From assembly GCA_019321725.1 (NCBI GenBank), contig CM033115.1, positions 15,386,673 through 15,450,672 of the forward strand: a stretch of DNA of 64,000 bases, read 5' to 3'. The stretch comes from Paulownia fortunei (lineage: Eukaryota > Streptophyta > Magnoliopsida > Lamiales > Paulowniaceae). Shown one piece after another: positions 61,060-64,000 of the stretch (positions within the stretch are counted from its first letter, which is position 1; the number at the start of each line of letters is the position of its first letter). The notes below the pieces were generated by a model. That model was given only the letters and a program-made list of their open reading frames with translations. It made no database searches and was not told the DNA's origin. The translations under genes were made by a program, and so were the position numbers.

Positions 61060-61980
61060 GATTCAAAAATTGATAGTAATGAGGATGAGCCCAGTTTTGA
61101 GGATATTCAATAAATGTATAATAAAATATTTCAAAAGTGGTTTGAGATATGCAAAATGAACAAGTCACTTGAGGAACAAATGACTGGACTAACCAAGGAA
61201 TAGGAGTTGATGAAGGTAGAAATACTTCAACTTACAAACCTTGTTGCTGAAAAGGATAAAAAAATTCAAGAGATCGAGCAGGAATTATTTCACACTCAAA
61301 AGATGATGAAGCTTGACTCTAGTAAGAAAAAATTAGATGAAATACTTTCCATTGGTAAACCATGCAGTGATTATCACGGGTTGGGATACACTGGTGAGTC
61401 TTTAACTTCAAAAACTACTTTTGTAAAAGAAACAAAACATGTTTAGTCTATCTTTGAAAAAAACAACAAACCTATTTTTCAAAAGCCAAAGCCAAAAATG
61501 TTTATTCCTACATGTCATTTTTGTAATCTGCCTGGATATATCCAACCAAGATGTTTTAGATTTAAAAAGGCATCGAGAAATGGTATGCATCTTGGTTCAC
61601 CTGCTTTCGCAATATTGCAATAGAAATCTAAATTGTTACAACAAAATTCTAAGATCAAAATTGACTTGAAAAATGGATCTAAAAGAAGAATCTGGATTAG
61701 AAAGTCAAATCTTAGAGCATTTGTTGAATATATTTTTCTAAAAGCTTGTACTAATGACTCTTGGTATTTTGATAGTGGATGTTTCAGACATATGACAGGT
61801 GATAAGAAAATATTGAAAGACTATCAAAGTGTGAATGAAGGACATGTTATCTTTGGTGATGGACAAAAGGGACGTATTCTTGGAAAAGGAGTACTAAATG
61901 TTAAAGGACTGCTAAAACTCAAGAAAGTACTTCATGTAGAAGGTCTAAAGGCAAATCTAATCAGCATTAGCCAACTGTGA
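61060..61980 (+). pseudogene. Element C gag-pol linker and protease
   Basis: A coiled-coil-like, Lys/Glu-rich stretch (61207-61446) precedes the protease region 61633-61980. That carries WYFDSGCFRHMTGDK (family: DSGCSRHM, so Ser to Phe beside the catalytic Asp-Ser-Gly) and KVLHVEGLKANLISISQL. The frame closes with a TGA at 61978-61980. Frames between are interrupted. Confidence 0.82.
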
Positions 61981-62172
61981 TCAGACAAATGCTAGGTATT
62001 TGATAAAACTGATAGGTGCGTAATAACTGATTCTCGTTCAACTGATAACTATTATATGTTGCAACAATCTCAGGTATGTCACAACATAAAAATTGATGAG
62101 ACTGATTTATGACACCAAAAATTAGGATATTTGAATTTAAAAAATCTGACTAAGATTGTTAATACATGAACT

Positions 62173-62730
62173 GTGCTAGGAGTGCCAAACCTGAACAAAA
62201 AGAATCTAGAAGTGTGTGAAGCATGTCAATTTAGTAAACAAAAGAAAGGTACACACAAGGTGTTGCAACATATTAATACATCATGCACTTTAGAACTTTT
62301 TTACATGGACCTTATGGGAGCCATGCAGGTTGAAAGTTTAGGAGGAAAAAAGTATGTGTTTGTGTGTGTTGATGATTTTTCTAAATTTACTTGGGTAAAT
62401 TTTATTACAGAAAAATCAGATACCTTTCAAGTGTTCAAAAATTTGTGCAAAAATTTGATAAATGAAAGGGATAACAATAATGGTAAGATAGTTAGAATTA
62501 GAAGTGATCATGTAGAAAAATTTAAAAATGCTGTCTTCACCAATTTTTGTGAAATATTTGGAATTGCACATGAGTTTTCAACTGCAAAAACTCCACAACA
62601 AAATGGTGTTGTGGAAAAGAAAAACGTAACACTTCAAGAAATGGCCAGAATAATGCTAAATTCTAAAGGAGTAGCCATCAGTACTAAAATGAGCAGAAGC
62701 AATCAATACTGCATGCTATACCATCAATAG
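62173..62730 (+). pseudogene. Element C integrase
   Basis: GAG pre-integrase Cys motif (CEACQFSKQKKGTH) and integrase core (LFYMDLMGAMQVESLGGKK, VCVDDFSKFTWVNFI, RIRSDHVEKFKN, TAKTPQQNGVVEKKN). The DHG-type Asp is kept (RSDH), but the usual GxEF has become VEKF. The frame shifts after 62700; the C-terminal part (IPYEIWKGKKPN ... FHIFGCLCYVLNN) continues in another frame to about 62860. Confidence 0.85.
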
Positions 62731-63449
62731 GATGTATTTGAGATCAGGTACTAAAAAAATCCCATATGAGATTTGGAAAGGTAAGAAGCCTAATCTTAAC
62801 TACTTTCATATTTTTGGTTGTTTATGCTATGTGCTAAATAATCGTGAATAATTAAGAAAATTTGATGCTAAGAGTGATAGGGGGATGCTTTTGGTTATTC
62901 CTTGAACAGTAGGGGATATCGCGTCTTTAACATAAGAACCCACACTATCATGGAATCCTCAAATATAATTATTGATGATTTTAATGTTTCTGCAAGATTT
63001 ACAGTAGAAGAAAGAATTCTCAGATTCAGTGAGGAAACAGAAATTGAACAAAATGATGTTCAAGGTATCACTGAAGTTGTTGCAACAACTGAGAACAATG
63101 TTGCAACAAATGAAACCAGACTAGGGACAGAAAAAGATGACAGTACTGTAATAGTTCAGAAGGAGCCCTCAATCAGAGTTCAGAAGAATCATCGTACTGA
63201 TCAGATCATAGGGTCCCTCACTAAAGATAGGCAAACAAGGGAAAAGCTTAAGGTAAGCTACCAACATATGATAAGATTTGTGTGTTTCACCTCTTCGATA
63301 GAACCCAAGAACGTAAAAGAAGCTTTACTTGATGAATTTTTGGTTATTACTATGCAAGAAGAGCTAGAATAATTTGATATGAATGATGTGTGTAAACTTA
63401 TATCTAGACCAGAACATGTTAATATAATAGGAACCAAATAGATTTGTAA

Positions 63450-64000
63450 GAATATAATGATGAATTTGGTAATATTATAAGAAATAAGGCTAGGTTGGTA
63501 GCTCAAGGTTATACTCAAGTAGAAGACATTGATTTTGAAGAAACATTTGCACCAGTTGCTAGGCTAGAATCAATTCGATTGCTTTTAGCAATAGCATGTT
63601 TGTTGGGTTTCAAATTGTTTCAAATGGATGTAAAAAGTGCTTTTCTAAATGGAGTTCTAAATGAAGAAGTTTTTATTGAGCAACCAAAAAGTTTTGAGGA
63701 TCCGCATTTTTCTAACTATGTTTTCAAGTTGAAAAAGGCTATTTATGGTTTGAAACAAGCTCCAAGAGTTTGGTATGAAAGACTAACTAATTTTGTGGTG
63801 GAAAAGGGATACAAGAGAGGGGGAGTAGATAAAACCTTATTCATTAAAAAATTTAACTATGATTTAATCATTGAACAAATCTATGTTGATGATATTATTT
63901 TTGGGTCTACTTCTCAACTCAAAATTGATGATTTTGTTCGTCAAATGTCCCATGAATTTGAAATGAGTATGGTTGGTGAATTTAACTATTTTTTAGGATT
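63450..64000 (+). pseudogene. Element C reverse transcriptase, open to window end
   Basis: Uninterrupted frame from 63450 to the last base: KARLVAQGYTQVE, ETFAPVARLESIRLLLA, FQMDVKSAFLNGVLNEEVFI, KLKKAIYGLKQAPRVWYERL and the catalytic YVDDIIFGST, up to FNYFLG at the edge. It lacks a start codon because it is the internal part of a polyprotein. It is the best-preserved part of element C. Confidence 0.9.

Larger units (their letters stand above)
58889..64000 (+). mobile_element. SIRE-like Ty1/copia element (element C), cut by window end
   Basis: A 935 bp LTR (58889-59823), a perfect primer site TGGTATCAGAGC (59826-59837), then gag, protease, integrase and reverse transcriptase on the + strand; the element continues past 64000. 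It sits inside the RT of element B, so it inserted later. Stops in gag and between domains show it is decayed. Confidence 0.88.

Noticed and set aside
1..64000. CRISPR arrays, bacterial operons, prophage or plasmid features
   Set aside because: Split genes with GT-AG introns, plant protein families and copia LTR elements show this is plant nuclear DNA; no such features are present.

Overview
This window is nuclear DNA from a flowering plant, most likely a eudicot. It is strongly AT-rich and gene-poor. Its genes are split by GT-AG introns and belong to plant families (pectin-degrading polygalacturonase, PGG-domain ankyrin protein, WD40-type inositol 5-phosphatase, UGT86-like glycosyltransferase). 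Ty1/copia LTR retrotransposons and small non-autonomous repeats fill much of the rest. I cannot name the species.

Layout: (1) 2.2-11.2 kb: two same-strand polygalacturonase (GH28) genes with the same four-exon plan; the first carries an apparent one-base frameshift in exon 1. (2) 11.2-19.7 kb: AT-rich intergenic DNA with no recognisable gene. (3) 20.2-26.5 kb: an ankyrin-repeat membrane protein gene on the + strand; its first intron holds a long near-perfect hairpin. (4) 27.0-32.0 kb: a degenerate copia element on the - strand, almost without gag, bracketed by two copies of a ~0.4 kb host segment. (5) 32.2-38.9 kb: a 12-exon inositol polyphosphate 5-phosphatase gene on the - strand, convergent with the ankyrin gene. 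(6) 39.2-46.7 kb: dispersed repeats, then an old LTR element (~5 kb) whose deleted gag is joined in frame to a putative plant transposon protein domain. (7) 48.7-52.7 kb: a two-exon UDP-glycosyltransferase on the - strand, with a three-copy ~133 bp tandem repeat upstream. (8) 53.4-54.35 kb: a candidate ~1 kb TIR element. (9) 55.5-64 kb: a copia element (B) interrupted by a SIRE-like copia element (C) that runs off the end of the window.

The host genes do not form a pathway. The two polygalacturonases look like a dispersed tandem duplication and would act in the cell wall. The phosphatase and the ankyrin protein belong to phosphoinositide/cell-wall and membrane-associated stress-signalling families, and the UGT is a cytosolic small-molecule glucosyltransferase. 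Exon coordinates were derived by hand from reading frame and splice-site consensus, and by-eye identity counts are approximate.
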